Assembly (NCBI RefSeq): GCF_002368115.1
Contig: NZ_AP018316.1
Span: 2,198,927 to 2,262,926 of the forward strand
From: Dolichospermum compactum NIES-806
GTDB lineage: Bacteria > Cyanobacteriota > Cyanobacteriia > Cyanobacteriales > Nostocaceae
DNA: 64,000 nucleotides
Direction: 5' to 3'
Both the position numbers and the translations under genes were made by a program. The notes beneath the pieces were generated by a model. That model was given only the letters and a program-made list of their open reading frames with translations. It ran no database searches and was not told the DNA's origin. Positions within the stretch are counted from its first letter, which is position 1, and each line of letters starts with the position of its first letter. Positions 24,536-33,808 of this stretch are shown here, in pieces.

Positions 24536-26005
24536 ATGACAAGTTTCTATACGAAGATTAATACACCTGATTGGGTTAAAAACGCCGTTTTTTATCAAAT
24601 ATTTCCTGATCGCTTTTCTCGAAGTATTCCCACTGAACAAAAGTGGTTACTTAATATACCTTTAGAAGACTGGAATACTACTCCTACATTTCATGGTTAT
24701 AAAGGCGGAAATCTTTGGGGAATAATTGAAAAACTAGATTATTTACAAGATTTAGGTATTAATGCAATTTACCTTAATCCTATTTTTACATCTGCCAGTA
24801 ATCATCGTTATCATACTCTTGATTATTATCAAATTGATCCCTTATTAGGCGGTGAAGAAGCATTTACCAATCTCCTTAAAGAAGCTCATCATCGTAAGAT
24901 TAAACTTATCTTAGATGGAACTTTTAATCATGCTAGTAGAGGCTTTTATTTTTTCAATGATATTCTCGAAAATGGACAAAATTCTCCTTGGTTAGATTGG
25001 TTTAAAATTACAGGTTGGCCTATCTCACCTTATGATAATTCTCGTCCTGCTAATTATGCTTCATGGTGTGATCTTCGTGCTTTACCCGAATTTAACACTA
25101 ATAATTCAGGAGTGCGCGAATATATTATGCGTATAGGTGAATATTGGATTAAACGTGGTGCAGATGGTTGGCGTTTAGATTCGGCAGATTACATCAAAAC
25201 TCCTGGATTTTGGCAAGAATTTCGGGAAAGAATCAAAGCAATTAATCCTGAAGCCTATATTGTGGGAGAAATTCCTATGAATGCAACTGAGTGGTTAGAT
25301 GGCACACAATTTGATGGCGTGTCAAGTTTACCCTTTCTTAATGCTACCACTGCCTTTATTGTCGGCGATCGCCAAGTTAAAGGACATTTTGCCGAATATG
25401 CACCACCACCACCAGCGGATGCGGCTAAATATGGGGAAGAAATTAATCAATTACTGCAACTTTATCCGTGGGAAATTCAATTAACTCAACTTAATGGTAT
25501 TAATAATCATGATACAGCTAGGTTAATTGATGTAGCTGGAGGTGATCGCCCCAGTTTATATTTAGCAACGTTACTATTATTTACTTTTCCTGGCGCACCT
25601 TGCATATATTACGGCGATGAAGTCGGTTTAACTGGTGGTTATGATCCCGACTGTCGTAAAGGTTTTCCTGACAAAGAAGAATGGAATCAAGACATTTTAG
25701 AGTATCATCGTCAATTAATTAAACTGCGTCATAATTATGCAGCATTAAAAATTGGTGAGTATCAAACTTTATTTGCTCAAGGACAAGTTTACATTTTTGC
25801 GCGAATCTTACTAAAAGAAGTATTGATAATTGCGGTAAATGCGGGTAATGAAACAGCAGAAGTTAGTATTCAAACATCATGGCGATCACAACCTCATCAA
25901 GTATTATTGACCTATGGTTATGGTACAGTAAATTGGAATAATGAAGCAGCACAACCAAGTCTCAATTTTACACTTACACCGCGCAGTGGGTTAATTTTAG
26001 GTTAA
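24536..26005 (+). CDS. GH13 alpha-amylase family glycosidase
   Basis: 489 residues; the opening KNAVFYQIFPDRFSRS is typical of neopullulanase/cyclomaltodextrinase-like GH13 enzymes, but without the usual N-terminal starch-binding domain. Catalytic triad: Asp in GWRLDSADYI (nucleophile), Glu in YIVGEIPMN (acid/base), Asp in INNHDTARL. The beta-barrel landmark DGTFNHASRG is also present. There is no signal peptide, so it is intracellular. It may hydrolyse or transglycosylate an alpha-glucan or alpha-glucoside made in the cluster. The downstream HAD gene starts 9 bases after it. Exact specificity cannot be told. Confidence 0.88.
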   Translation: MTSFYTKINTPDWVKNAVFYQIFPDRFSRSIPTEQKWLLNIPLEDWNTTPTFHGYKGGNLWGIIEKLDYLQDLGINAIYLNPIFTSASNHRYHTLDYYQIDPLLGGEEAFTNLLKEAHHRKIKLILDGTFNHASRGFYFFNDILENGQNSPWLDWFKITGWPISPYDNSRPANYASWCDLRALPEFNTNNSGVREYIMRIGEYWIKRGADGWRLDSADYIKTPGFWQEFRERIKAINPEAYIVGEIPMNATEWLDGTQFDGVSSLPFLNATTAFIVGDRQVKGHFAEYAPPPPADAAKYGEEINQLLQLYPWEIQLTQLNGINNHDTARLIDVAGGDRPSLYLATLLLFTFPGAPCIYYGDEVGLTGGYDPDCRKGFPDKEEWNQDILEYHRQLIKLRHNYAALKIGEYQTLFAQGQVYIFARILLKEVLIIAVNAGNETAEVSIQTSWRSQPHQVLLTYGYGTVNWNNEAAQPSLNFTLTPRSGLILG

Positions 26006-26014
26006 TTATTTAAG

Positions 26015-26755
26015 ATGAACTCTAATCACTCATTACTGTTAGCAACTGACCTAGATGGTACTTTTTTAGGTGGTACTCATCAAGAACGCTCTGAATTTTA
26101 TCAATATATTCACAATCAGCAAGATCGTATTCTTTTAGTGTATGTCACTGGCAGAGAACTAGACTGGATCAGCAACTTCCTAGTTGAAAACCCCCACATC
26201 CCTAAACCTGACTACATCATTGGTGATGTAGGAACAACTATTGTAAATGGTAAAACCTTCGAGCCAATTTCTGCTGTGCAAGATTGGATAATTAAACAAT
26301 GGGATAATGCCAACGAACAAGTTAAGAACCTATTAGCAAATGAACCAGGATTAAAACTACAGTCTGTTAATCCAGATTATCGCGTATCGTACTATTATGA
26401 TTCTGCAATATTACAACCTAGCACCATTCAAAAAGTAATTGATGCTGGATTTGATTGCATTATTTCATCTTATGATATCTATTTTTATTTTGATGTCATG
26501 CCAAAAGGAGTTTCTAAAGGGCCAACTCTCCTGAAGTTTTTGTCCGAAATAAATTTTAATGCTAATAATACAATTGCTTGTGGAGATACTCTCAATGATT
26601 TATCCTTATTTGAAACAGGATTAAAGGGAATTGCTGTCGGAAACTCTGAACCAAGATTAATTGAGAAAATTCAAATAATGGAGAATGTTTATCATAGCCC
26701 TTATCCTGGAGTAATGGGTATTTGGGATGGTCTTAAAGTCTATGGCAAGGATTAA
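26015..26755 (+). CDS. HAD-IIB phosphatase (SPP/Cof-like)
   Basis: 246 residues. LLLATDLDGTFLGG (DxDxT), VYVTGRELDWI, and Lys-containing VSKGPTLLKFL with ACGDTLNDLSLFE (motif IV) place it in the HAD-IIB/SPP group. It is a paralogue-like second phosphatase of the arm, distinct from the SPP-like gene at 21963. It is nine bases after the amylase gene and ends about 380 bases before transketolase. It probably dephosphorylates a sugar phosphate intermediate. I could not assign sucrose, glycerate or heptose specificity. Confidence 0.8.
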   Translation: MNSNHSLLLATDLDGTFLGGTHQERSEFYQYIHNQQDRILLVYVTGRELDWISNFLVENPHIPKPDYIIGDVGTTIVNGKTFEPISAVQDWIIKQWDNANEQVKNLLANEPGLKLQSVNPDYRVSYYYDSAILQPSTIQKVIDAGFDCIISSYDIYFYFDVMPKGVSKGPTLLKFLSEINFNANNTIACGDTLNDLSLFETGLKGIAVGNSEPRLIEKIQIMENVYHSPYPGVMGIWDGLKVYGKD

Positions 26756-27132
26756 AAAATAATTAAATTTATCTAGTTTTTTTGGCTATCCTAGACTTCG
26801 TTTGATAAGTTAATACTAAAAAACCTAAAATACCTGATATAACTAGGTTTCGCTCAAATAGAATCGAAGATTTAATAAAAAAATGCTTTCTGATTCTTGA
26901 ATCCCCTACCATGTTAGGACTTAACCTGATATCAAGTATTAATTTTCTGTAACTACTCTAGGAGAGCCGTTTTTTTGATTTTTTCAAATGTTAAATTCGA
27001 TTAAAAATATCATTTTTTTTACCCAGAAGTGCAGGAAGTAATAATATTAAAATTCAGCAATGTTTGAAAAATGATTGGGATAATCTAAAATCCAAAAGTC
27101 AGCATCTAAAATCCTATAAGGAACAAAAATAA
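26756..27132. promoter_or_regulatory. AT-rich leader of transketolase
   Basis: 377 bases without a gene. It includes a TTAGGACTTA motif (26918) resembling a truncated IS end, inverted AGAATC/GATTCT segments, and an AATCCAAAAGTCAGCATCTAAAATCC repeat (27088-27115) seen in other spacers. An SD-like AAGGAA at 27118 precedes the ATG by about 10 bases. A promoter for the second half of the arm is likely, but not resolvable. Confidence 0.5.
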
Positions 27133-29037
27133 ATGACTGTTACAACTTCTAGTTTTCCTATTGATCTCAATGCTTACAAACCGTTAAAATTAGACCCGAC
27201 TAATTCAACTTTGACTAATGAACAAAGAGAAATTCTGAAAGCTAATATTCAACTTTGTCGAGATACTATTGTTTTTTTTACCGCTGTAGCAGCAGCCAAA
27301 GGTGTGGGCGGTCATACGGGAGGAGCTTATGATACAGTTCCCGAAGTGATGATTTTAGATGCTTTCTTTCGGGGAGTAGCAGATAAATTTGTGCCAATTT
27401 TCTTTGATGAAGCAGGACACCGCGTTGCTACACAATATTTAATGGCAACTTTACAGGGTGATCTTGATGCAGAAAATCTGCTGCATTATCGAGAAGCCTA
27501 TTCATTACTACTTGCACATCCAGAACGAGGACGCACTCCTGGTGTAAAATTTAGTTCGGGAAGATTAGGACACCTCTGGGCTTATGTGAATGGAGTAGCG
27601 ATCGCACATCCTCATCAAGTAGTATTCTGTTTGGGTTCAGATGGTTCACAGCAAGAAGGAAATAATGCCGAAGCCGCCCGTTTAGCTGTGGCTAAAAATC
27701 TCAATATCAAATTAATTATTGATGATAACAATTCCACCTGTAGCGGATATCCAACAGATTATCTCAAGGGTTATAACGTCGGTCAAACTTTAGCTGGACA
27801 TGGATTAACTGTATTAACTGGAGCAGGGGAAGATTTAGATGATTTATATACTCGTCTCTGTCAAGCTGTCACTATTAATGGACCAGTAGCAGTAATTAAT
27901 AAACGTCCTATGACTCCCGGTATTGTTGGAGTAGAAGGCACACCTTTAGGACATGATGCCCTATCACCAGAGTTAGCGATCGCCTATTTACAAACTCGCG
28001 GACATACATCAGCCGTCAATTACCTCAAAAAAGTTATTCCCCTCACACATACCTACTCTTTTACGGGTTCTAGCAGCAAAACACGCCATATTTTTGATGC
28101 TACCGTTGTCTCTCTTCTCAGTCAAATGACACCCACAGAACGGCGAGAAAAGGTAATGTGTATTGACAGTGATTTAGGAGAATCCTGTGGTATCAATAAA
28201 ATTAGTCAAGCCTATCCAGAGATTTTCTATCATGGCGGCATCATGGAAAGAGGAAACTTCTCTGCGGCGGCAGGATTTGGCATGGAAGCAGGAAAACAAG
28301 GCATTTTCAGCACTTATAGTGCCTTTTTAGAAATGTGTATTTCTGAAATTACAATGGCACGGCTTAATAAATCCAACGTTCTTTGTCAATTTTCCCATAG
28401 TGGGATAGATGAATTAGGAGATAACACCTGCCATTTTGGGTTAAATAATATGTTTGCCGATAACGGTTTAGAAGACGCTTATCAAACCCGTCTCTATTAT
28501 CCCGCCGACGGACATCAAATGAAAGCTTGTGTGGAAACTGTATTTGATCAACCAGGGTTAAGATTTCTCTTTTCTAGCCGTTCCCCAGTACCCGATATTC
28601 TGGATACAAATAGTAAACCTTTATTTGCAGATGGTTATACATTTATTCCTGGAAAAGATGACGTAATACGAGAAGGAACAGCCGGCTATATCGTTAGCTT
28701 TGGAGAGGTACTTTACCGCGCCTTAGAAGTAGTAGAAAGCCTGAAAAAACAGGGAATTAATGTCGGTTTAATCAATAAATCCACATTGAATCTAGTAGAT
28801 GAAGAAATCATGGCAAAAATTGGTTCAACACCCTTTGTTTTAGTAGTTGAATCCTTAAATCGGCGTACAGGTTTAGGTATCCGTTTTGGTTCATGGTTAC
28901 TAGAAAGAGGGTTTTCTCCCAAATATGCCTATATGGGAACTCATCAAGAAGGTTGTAGCGGAATTTGGGAACAACTCCCCCATCAAGGTATTGATACTAT
29001 TGGCATCATGAACAAAGTTGAGGAAATGTTAAAATAA
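27133..29037 (+). CDS. Transketolase family enzyme
   Basis: 634 residues. The ThDP site is intact: GSDGSQQEGNNAEAAR (from residue 167) with IIDDNN, and the pyrimidine-binding Glu372 in GGIMERGNFSAAAGFG. GGHTGGAYD and DEAGHR near the N-terminus are transketolase-like. It is shorter than housekeeping transketolases (about 660-670) and lies in a sugar cluster with gmhA and gmhB, so it may be a pathway-dedicated enzyme producing sedoheptulose-7-phosphate, or a related aldose/ketose exchange. Downstream gmhB is separated by a strong hairpin (29045-29108). The cell should have another housekeeping copy elsewhere. Confidence 0.88.
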   Translation: MTVTTSSFPIDLNAYKPLKLDPTNSTLTNEQREILKANIQLCRDTIVFFTAVAAAKGVGGHTGGAYDTVPEVMILDAFFRGVADKFVPIFFDEAGHRVATQYLMATLQGDLDAENLLHYREAYSLLLAHPERGRTPGVKFSSGRLGHLWAYVNGVAIAHPHQVVFCLGSDGSQQEGNNAEAARLAVAKNLNIKLIIDDNNSTCSGYPTDYLKGYNVGQTLAGHGLTVLTGAGEDLDDLYTRLCQAVTINGPVAVINKRPMTPGIVGVEGTPLGHDALSPELAIAYLQTRGHTSAVNYLKKVIPLTHTYSFTGSSSKTRHIFDATVVSLLSQMTPTERREKVMCIDSDLGESCGINKISQAYPEIFYHGGIMERGNFSAAAGFGMEAGKQGIFSTYSAFLEMCISEITMARLNKSNVLCQFSHSGIDELGDNTCHFGLNNMFADNGLEDAYQTRLYYPADGHQMKACVETVFDQPGLRFLFSSRSPVPDILDTNSKPLFADGYTFIPGKDDVIREGTAGYIVSFGEVLYRALEVVESLKKQGINVGLINKSTLNLVDEEIMAKIGSTPFVLVVESLNRRTGLGIRFGSWLLERGFSPKYAYMGTHQEGCSGIWEQLPHQGIDTIGIMNKVEEMLK

Positions 29038-29044
29038 GAAAAAA

Positions 29045-29108
29045 ATCCCCGAATTCTTCTGTGATCATCACCATAAATTATCAGATGATCACAGAAGAAT
29101 TCGGGGAT
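29045..29108. repeat. 25-bp perfect hairpin between transketolase and gmhB
   Basis: The arms 29045-29069 and 29084-29108 are perfect reverse complements (ATCCCCGAATTCTTCTG...), with a 14-base loop. It lies 8 bases after the transketolase stop. A T-run follows the stem only on the minus strand (GGGGATTTTTT), so terminator activity would be stronger in that direction. It may act as a 3' stabiliser of the transketolase mRNA, an attenuator for gmhB, or a mobile remnant. Confidence 0.85.
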
Positions 29109-29134
29109 CTGAATCTAAAGGAGAATAATTACCA

Positions 29135-29671
29135 GTGATTAAAGTGGCTTTTCTTGATCGAGATGGAGTAATTAATATTGATCATCACTATGTTTTTAGA
29201 TGTGAGCAGTTTGAATTTAATGATGGCATTTTTGCTACTTGTCGTCTACTACAAGATTTAGGTTATAAGCTAATTGTGATCACAAATCAATCAGGTATTG
29301 CTCGTGGTTACTATTCTGAACAAGATTTTTTAAGTCTTACTGTCTGGATGTATGAGCAATTTAATAACCAAGATATAACAATACTGGATGTGTTTTACTG
29401 CCCACATCATCCCCAATCAACTATATCTAATTACCGTCAAAACTGCCGATGTCGTAAACCGTTACCAGGAATGATTGAACAAGCTTGTCAGAAATATCCT
29501 ATAGACTTGCAAAGCTCAATCCTAATTGGTGATAGAATATCGGATATGCAAGCTGCTAAAGCCGCAGGAATCGGTAAATTTTATTTACTCAGTCCAGAAA
29601 TTTTTATTCCTAAAGAATTACAAGTTTCTGCTCGGTTGGATAATCTGGAAGCACTAAAGTTTTTTATTTAA
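29135..29671 (+). CDS. gmhB: D,D-heptose 1,7-bisphosphate phosphatase (GmhB)
   Basis: 178 residues, correct for GmhB. HAD-IIIA motifs: FLDRDGVIN (DxDGxxN), VITNQSGIARGYY, and the zinc-binding cysteine/histidine pattern YCPHHP ... NCRCRKP unique to GmhB, with Lys in RKPLPGM and IGDRISDMQAAKAAG. Removes the 7-phosphate between the two HldE reactions. Start is a GTG at 29135, preceded by an SD-like AAAGGAGAA (29118-29126). In cyanobacteria heptose genes in a core LPS setting are uncommon, so this gene in a sugar cluster is notable. It directly supports a heptose pathway. Confidence 0.92.
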   Translation: MIKVAFLDRDGVINIDHHYVFRCEQFEFNDGIFATCRLLQDLGYKLIVITNQSGIARGYYSEQDFLSLTVWMYEQFNNQDITILDVFYCPHHPQSTISNYRQNCRCRKPLPGMIEQACQKYPIDLQSSILIGDRISDMQAAKAAGIGKFYLLSPEIFIPKELQVSARLDNLEALKFFI

Positions 29672-29781
29672 TGAATTTGAGAATATGTTTATTAAATATT
29701 CATTAAATTTTACTAAACTTTTACTAAAAAACAAGCAAATTATTTTGCTGTCCTATACAAAACAGAGAGATTTACAAGCAG

Positions 29782-31074
29782 ATGAATAAAGTTGGGCGTT
29801 ATGTTCAAGAATTGCTAATATTTAAACTCATATATCCTATTTTATTGAGATACATTGACGAAAATCTCATCACGATGACTGAGGAGATGGAGAAAGATAA
29901 AATGGAGAATAATATTCCTAAATTAGAGGCGGAATATGAACAATTACCTATTCTTAGGTTAATCTATTCAATTTTATTTAACTATCTGCACACCAACCTA
30001 ATTACCAGAGAAGATTTGCTCCAGCAATGTCAAAAAGAGAATAATCTTTATCAGTTTCAATATGATGAAGTTGTTCAAATTGAACCAGCTATAAGTTATC
30101 AAAAAATTCCCGCAACATTTAGAGAAAAAGAAGGTAAATTTGAATTTACTAATCCTTTTGCTGTGGTTGTTAAAAACGTGGAGTTATTGGGAATTTATGG
30201 GATTGGTTTTACTGAGGATAAGAATATTATTTTAGAAACAGTTTTAGATAGAGTAGATGTTTTAGAACACACTGCTATTTCTACAATGAAGGCTGGTTTC
30301 AATTCTCAATATATTGCCACCATAGATAAAATAGAATATTTTGATTTAGCTTGTTCATTTGTTAATTATTGGAGTCATTTATACGCTCATTGGATTTATG
30401 AGGCTTTAACTAGATTAGAAGTCCTTGAATATTATTCTCAAAAAACAGGTAAAAAACCAGTCTTAATAATTGATAAAGATATTCCTAGTTGGAAAATTCG
30501 CTCTTTAGAATTGATGGGTTATGGTCTAGAAAATTATATCCAATGGAATGGATATAGAGCTAAAGTTAATGAATTAGTTATTTGCTCTAAAAGACGTGAA
30601 GGAGGACGTATTTCTATCAAAGCTTGTCATTGGGTAAGAGAACGTATTCTTAGTAACGTAGATACTTATGCAAATCCAAATCTGGTTTTGAGTCCCAATA
30701 TTTTTATTTCTCGTAAAAAAGCAAATGCTCGCCGCATTTTGAATGAAGAAGAAGTAAGCAATACTCTCGATAAAATGGATTTTGTACCTTATGTTCTAGA
30801 AGATTTAGATTTTGCTGACCAAGTAAAATTGTTTGCTCAAGCTAAATTTATTATTGCTCCTCATGGTGGTGGAGTAACAAATATTATTTTCTCCCAAAAT
30901 TTAAATTTAATTGAACTTTTTGGTCAGAAAATTAGCCATTTCTATTATACAGTTGCTAAAGGATTAGGATTCGATTATGCTTGTATGTTTTGTGAGGTAA
31001 AGAATGAAGATATCATTGTCAATTGTGAAGAATTAAGTAGAATGGTTGATAAAATGACAAAAAATAGAATTTGA
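29782..31074 (+). CDS. GT61 family (DUF563) glycosyltransferase
   Basis: 430 residues. The C-terminal 260 residues match DUF563/GT61 capsular-type transferases: ACSFVNYWSHLYAHWIYEALTRL, PSWKIRSLELMGY, FISRKKANARRIL, and FAQAKFIIAPHGGGVTNIIF (the conserved HGGG-type motif). Residues about 10-35 and 54-80 are an internal near-duplicate (LLIFKLIYPILLRYIDENLIT versus LPILRLIYSILFNYLHTNLIT), probably two amphipathic or membrane-associated helices. It would transfer an activated sugar to a lipid, glycan or glycoside acceptor. It is 110 bases after gmhB on the same strand. Confidence 0.82.
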   Translation: MNKVGRYVQELLIFKLIYPILLRYIDENLITMTEEMEKDKMENNIPKLEAEYEQLPILRLIYSILFNYLHTNLITREDLLQQCQKENNLYQFQYDEVVQIEPAISYQKIPATFREKEGKFEFTNPFAVVVKNVELLGIYGIGFTEDKNIILETVLDRVDVLEHTAISTMKAGFNSQYIATIDKIEYFDLACSFVNYWSHLYAHWIYEALTRLEVLEYYSQKTGKKPVLIIDKDIPSWKIRSLELMGYGLENYIQWNGYRAKVNELVICSKRREGGRISIKACHWVRERILSNVDTYANPNLVLSPNIFISRKKANARRILNEEEVSNTLDKMDFVPYVLEDLDFADQVKLFAQAKFIIAPHGGGVTNIIFSQNLNLIELFGQKISHFYYTVAKGLGFDYACMFCEVKNEDIIVNCEELSRMVDKMTKNRI

Positions 31075-31143
31075 TAATGTAAATTAGATGATCATAAAGC
31101 TTGATGAAAATTTAAATTTTGACTAACAGATTATTAATTTTGT

Positions 31144-32151
31144 ATGAACAGTAAATTAAATTCTCCTAAACATTGCTTAGTCACTGGTGCTGCTGGTTTT
31201 ATTGGTAGCCACTTGTGTGATCTCCTCCTCAAATCAGGTCATAGTGTCGTTGGTTTAGATAATTTAGTGACAGGAAGAACGGATAATTTAAAAGTGGCTC
31301 AAACCTATTCCACATTTACATTTATTGAGCAAGATGTTGCTGATATTTCCCCATCCATATTAACAGATATTGACTGGGTATTTCATTTAGCAGGATTAGC
31401 TGATTTAGTTCCCTCAATCCAAAATCCAGGAGCATATTATCATGCCAATTTACATAGTACATTCGTCCTTTTAGAAGCTTGTCGTACTGCTAAAATCCAA
31501 AAATTTATCTACACAGCTTCTTCCACTTGCTATGGTATTCCTAATCAATATCCCACATCAGAAACCTATCCTTGTCATCCTAAACATCCATACGGCTTAA
31601 CAAAATATTTAGGTGAACAATTAGTCATGCACTGGGCGCAAGTTTATCAACTTCCAGCCCTTTCTTTACGATTGTTTAATGTGTATGGACCAAGATCCAG
31701 AACCACAGGAGCTTATGGTGCAGTATTTGGCGTATTTTTAGCTCAAAAACTAGCGAAAACCCCTTTTACTGTTGTTGGAGATGGAATGCAAACGAGAGAT
31801 TTTACCTTCGTTAGTGATGTAGTAGCAGCCTTTATCAAAGCTGCTGAATCGGATATTACCGGGGAAATTATTAATATTGGTTCTGGTAAATCCGAAAGCG
31901 TTTTAACACTGGTGAAATTATTAGCAGGAGAAATTACTCACATTCCCAAACGTCCAGGAGAACCTGATTGTACTTGGGCTGATATTGCCAAAGCTACGAC
32001 TCTTTTAAAATGGCAACCTCAAGTACCTTTAAGTGAAGGTGTAAGTGAAATGTTAGCCAATATTGAACTTTGGCGAGATGCTCCAGTTTGGACACCAGAA
32101 ACAATTCAGCAAGAGACAAAATCGTGGTTTGAGCATTTAGGAAAGGAATAA
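31144..32151 (+). CDS. NAD-dependent epimerase/dehydratase (NDP-sugar)
   Basis: 335 residues of the extended SDR family, different from the copy at 17940. CLVTGAAGFIGSHL (NAD site), DWVFHLAGLADLVPS, IYTASSTCYG and catalytic YGLTK (YxxxK) are visible. RLFNVYGPRSRTTGAYGAVFGVF and VGDGMQTRDFTFVSDVV are UDP-glucose/galactose epimerase-type nucleotide-sugar contacts. It is two bases from the YjbQ gene and that is two bases from the aminotransferase, forming a tight three-gene set (31144-33700). It probably prepares the keto-sugar substrate for the aminotransferase; this is inference. Confidence 0.88.
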   Translation: MNSKLNSPKHCLVTGAAGFIGSHLCDLLLKSGHSVVGLDNLVTGRTDNLKVAQTYSTFTFIEQDVADISPSILTDIDWVFHLAGLADLVPSIQNPGAYYHANLHSTFVLLEACRTAKIQKFIYTASSTCYGIPNQYPTSETYPCHPKHPYGLTKYLGEQLVMHWAQVYQLPALSLRLFNVYGPRSRTTGAYGAVFGVFLAQKLAKTPFTVVGDGMQTRDFTFVSDVVAAFIKAAESDITGEIINIGSGKSESVLTLVKLLAGEITHIPKRPGEPDCTWADIAKATTLLKWQPQVPLSEGVSEMLANIELWRDAPVWTPETIQQETKSWFEHLGKE

Positions 32152-32153
32152 AA

Positions 32154-32576
32154 ATGACCAACTCATCTATAAGACTTTACCAACAATCAATCAAGGTACA
32201 AACTACTGGTAAATCCCTATGTCAAATTACGCCCCAAGTCCAAGCAGTCATTACAGAATCGGAAATTACAGCAGGAATTTGTAACCTTTTTATCCGTCAT
32301 ACTTCCGCCAGTTTATTGATTCAAGAAGAAGATGCCAAACCCGACGTAGAAACCTTTTTTGCGAAGTTAGTTCCCGAAAATGGTCAATATCTTTTAGCCG
32401 GACAAGGTTTAGATGATATGCCGGCACATATTCGCTCTGCCCTTACCCATACCTCTGAACAGATCCCCATTACTCAAGGTCTTTTGCAGCTAGGACGTTT
32501 ACAAGATATTTATATCTGGGAACATCGTCAGTCTGGTTACATCCGTGAAGTCGTTATCAATATATTGGGATATTAA
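32154..32576 (+). CDS. YjbQ family (UPF0047) protein
   Basis: 140 residues, full length for YjbQ. Conserved RHTSASLLIQEEDAKPDVETFF (His, Thr, Ser and acidic residues), and LGRLQDIYIWEHRQSGYIREVVINILGY with the family's C-terminal E-H-R pattern. Some members have secondary thiamine-phosphate synthase activity, but the physiological role is unsettled. Packed between the epimerase and aminotransferase with 2-base gaps, so it is certainly co-expressed with a sugar pathway. The nearby transketolase needs thiamine diphosphate, a possible link. Confidence 0.9.
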   Translation: MTNSSIRLYQQSIKVQTTGKSLCQITPQVQAVITESEITAGICNLFIRHTSASLLIQEEDAKPDVETFFAKLVPENGQYLLAGQGLDDMPAHIRSALTHTSEQIPITQGLLQLGRLQDIYIWEHRQSGYIREVVINILGY

Positions 32577-32578
32577 AA

Positions 32579-33700
32579 ATGTCACAACTATTAACCATTA
32601 ATCAAATACCCTTCGTTAATCTTAAAAGTCAACACGCTGCCATAAAGTCTGAGTTACTAGCAGCAATGGGTGAAGTCCTTGATGATGGCAACTTTATTTT
32701 AGGCGAGCAAGTTGCAGAGTTTGAGCGTCAGTTTGCTCAATTGTGTGGCGTTCGTTATGCAGTTGGTGTTAATTCTGGGACAGATGCCTTAATTTTTGCA
32801 CTCAAAGCACTTGGTATTCGTTCTGGTGATGAAGTTATTACTGTCCCTAATTCTTTCGTGGCTTCAGCTACCTGTATTCGCATACTTGGTGCTAAACCTG
32901 TATTCGTTGATGTGGGCGATGATTACAATATTGATCCAACTAAAATCGCCGCAGCTATTACTCCCAAAACAAAGGCAATTATCCCTGTACATCTAACGGG
33001 AAGACCTTGTAACATGAAACCAATTTTAGATATTGCCCAGGAAAATGGAATAGCTGTAGTGGAGGATGCCGCCCAATCTGTACTGGCTGAGTATCAAGGT
33101 CAACGAGTAGGTTCTTTGGGAATAGTGGGTTGTTTCAGTTTACACCCCCTGAAAAACTTAAATGCTTGTGGAGATGGAGGAGTAATAGTAACGGATGATT
33201 CCGAACTGTATGACCAGTTAAAAATTATGCGGAATATTGGTTTACGAACTCGTGATGACTGTGTGATGTGGTCTCATAATTCTCGCTTAGATACTCTACA
33301 AGCAGCTATTCTGTTAGTTAAGTTGCGTTACCTCCAGGAATGGACACAGCAACGTCAAGAAAATGCTCACTATTACCAAAGTCAACTTGCGGGTATTCCT
33401 CAAATCATAATGCCATGGGAACGAGAGTGGGAAAAATGCGTTTACCACACCTTTGTGATTCAAGCTGAACGGCGTGATCAATTGCGTCAATTTTTGAGCG
33501 ATCGCGGTATCGGTACAGCAATTCATTATCCAGTGCCAATTCATCTATCTACAGCAGGTAAAGAATTAAGCTATCCAGCAGGGAGTTTTCCTGTCGCAGA
33601 AATGCAAGCAAGCCGCATCCTGAGTTTACCTATTTATCCAGGACTAACCGTTCAGGAACTTGAGCAAGTTTGTGAAAACATTAAGTTATTCTATCAATAA
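32579..33700 (+). CDS. DegT/DnrJ/EryC1/StrS family sugar aminotransferase
   Basis: 373 residues, PLP fold-type I. NSGTDALIFALKALGI (phosphate cup), VVEDAAQSVLAEYQG (Asp/Gln PLP contact) and the Schiff-base Lys192 in FSLHPLKNLNACGDGGVI. The family adds an amino group to a keto-sugar, usually nucleotide-linked; NtdA of Bacillus subtilis works on 3-oxo-glucose-6-phosphate. It ends 108 bases before the TIM-barrel isomerase and shares a tight unit with the epimerase and YjbQ. It gives the cluster an amino-sugar branch. The carbon position is not determinable. Confidence 0.92.
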   Translation: MSQLLTINQIPFVNLKSQHAAIKSELLAAMGEVLDDGNFILGEQVAEFERQFAQLCGVRYAVGVNSGTDALIFALKALGIRSGDEVITVPNSFVASATCIRILGAKPVFVDVGDDYNIDPTKIAAAITPKTKAIIPVHLTGRPCNMKPILDIAQENGIAVVEDAAQSVLAEYQGQRVGSLGIVGCFSLHPLKNLNACGDGGVIVTDDSELYDQLKIMRNIGLRTRDDCVMWSHNSRLDTLQAAILLVKLRYLQEWTQQRQENAHYYQSQLAGIPQIIMPWEREWEKCVYHTFVIQAERRDQLRQFLSDRGIGTAIHYPVPIHLSTAGKELSYPAGSFPVAEMQASRILSLPIYPGLTVQELEQVCENIKLFYQ

Positions 33701-33808
33701 ATAAGCCTCAAATTTTCTTCACTTTTGACTTGCTGTTGTGCATTTTGAATGCACGACAGCTTACCCTCTAAGCTATACACATCATTTCTAAAATCCAAAA
33801 TCTAAAAT

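Noticed and set aside
29045..29108. Plain intrinsic terminator of transketolase
   Set aside because: The plus strand lacks a T-run after the stem, so normal termination is not supported; kept as a hairpin of unknown role.
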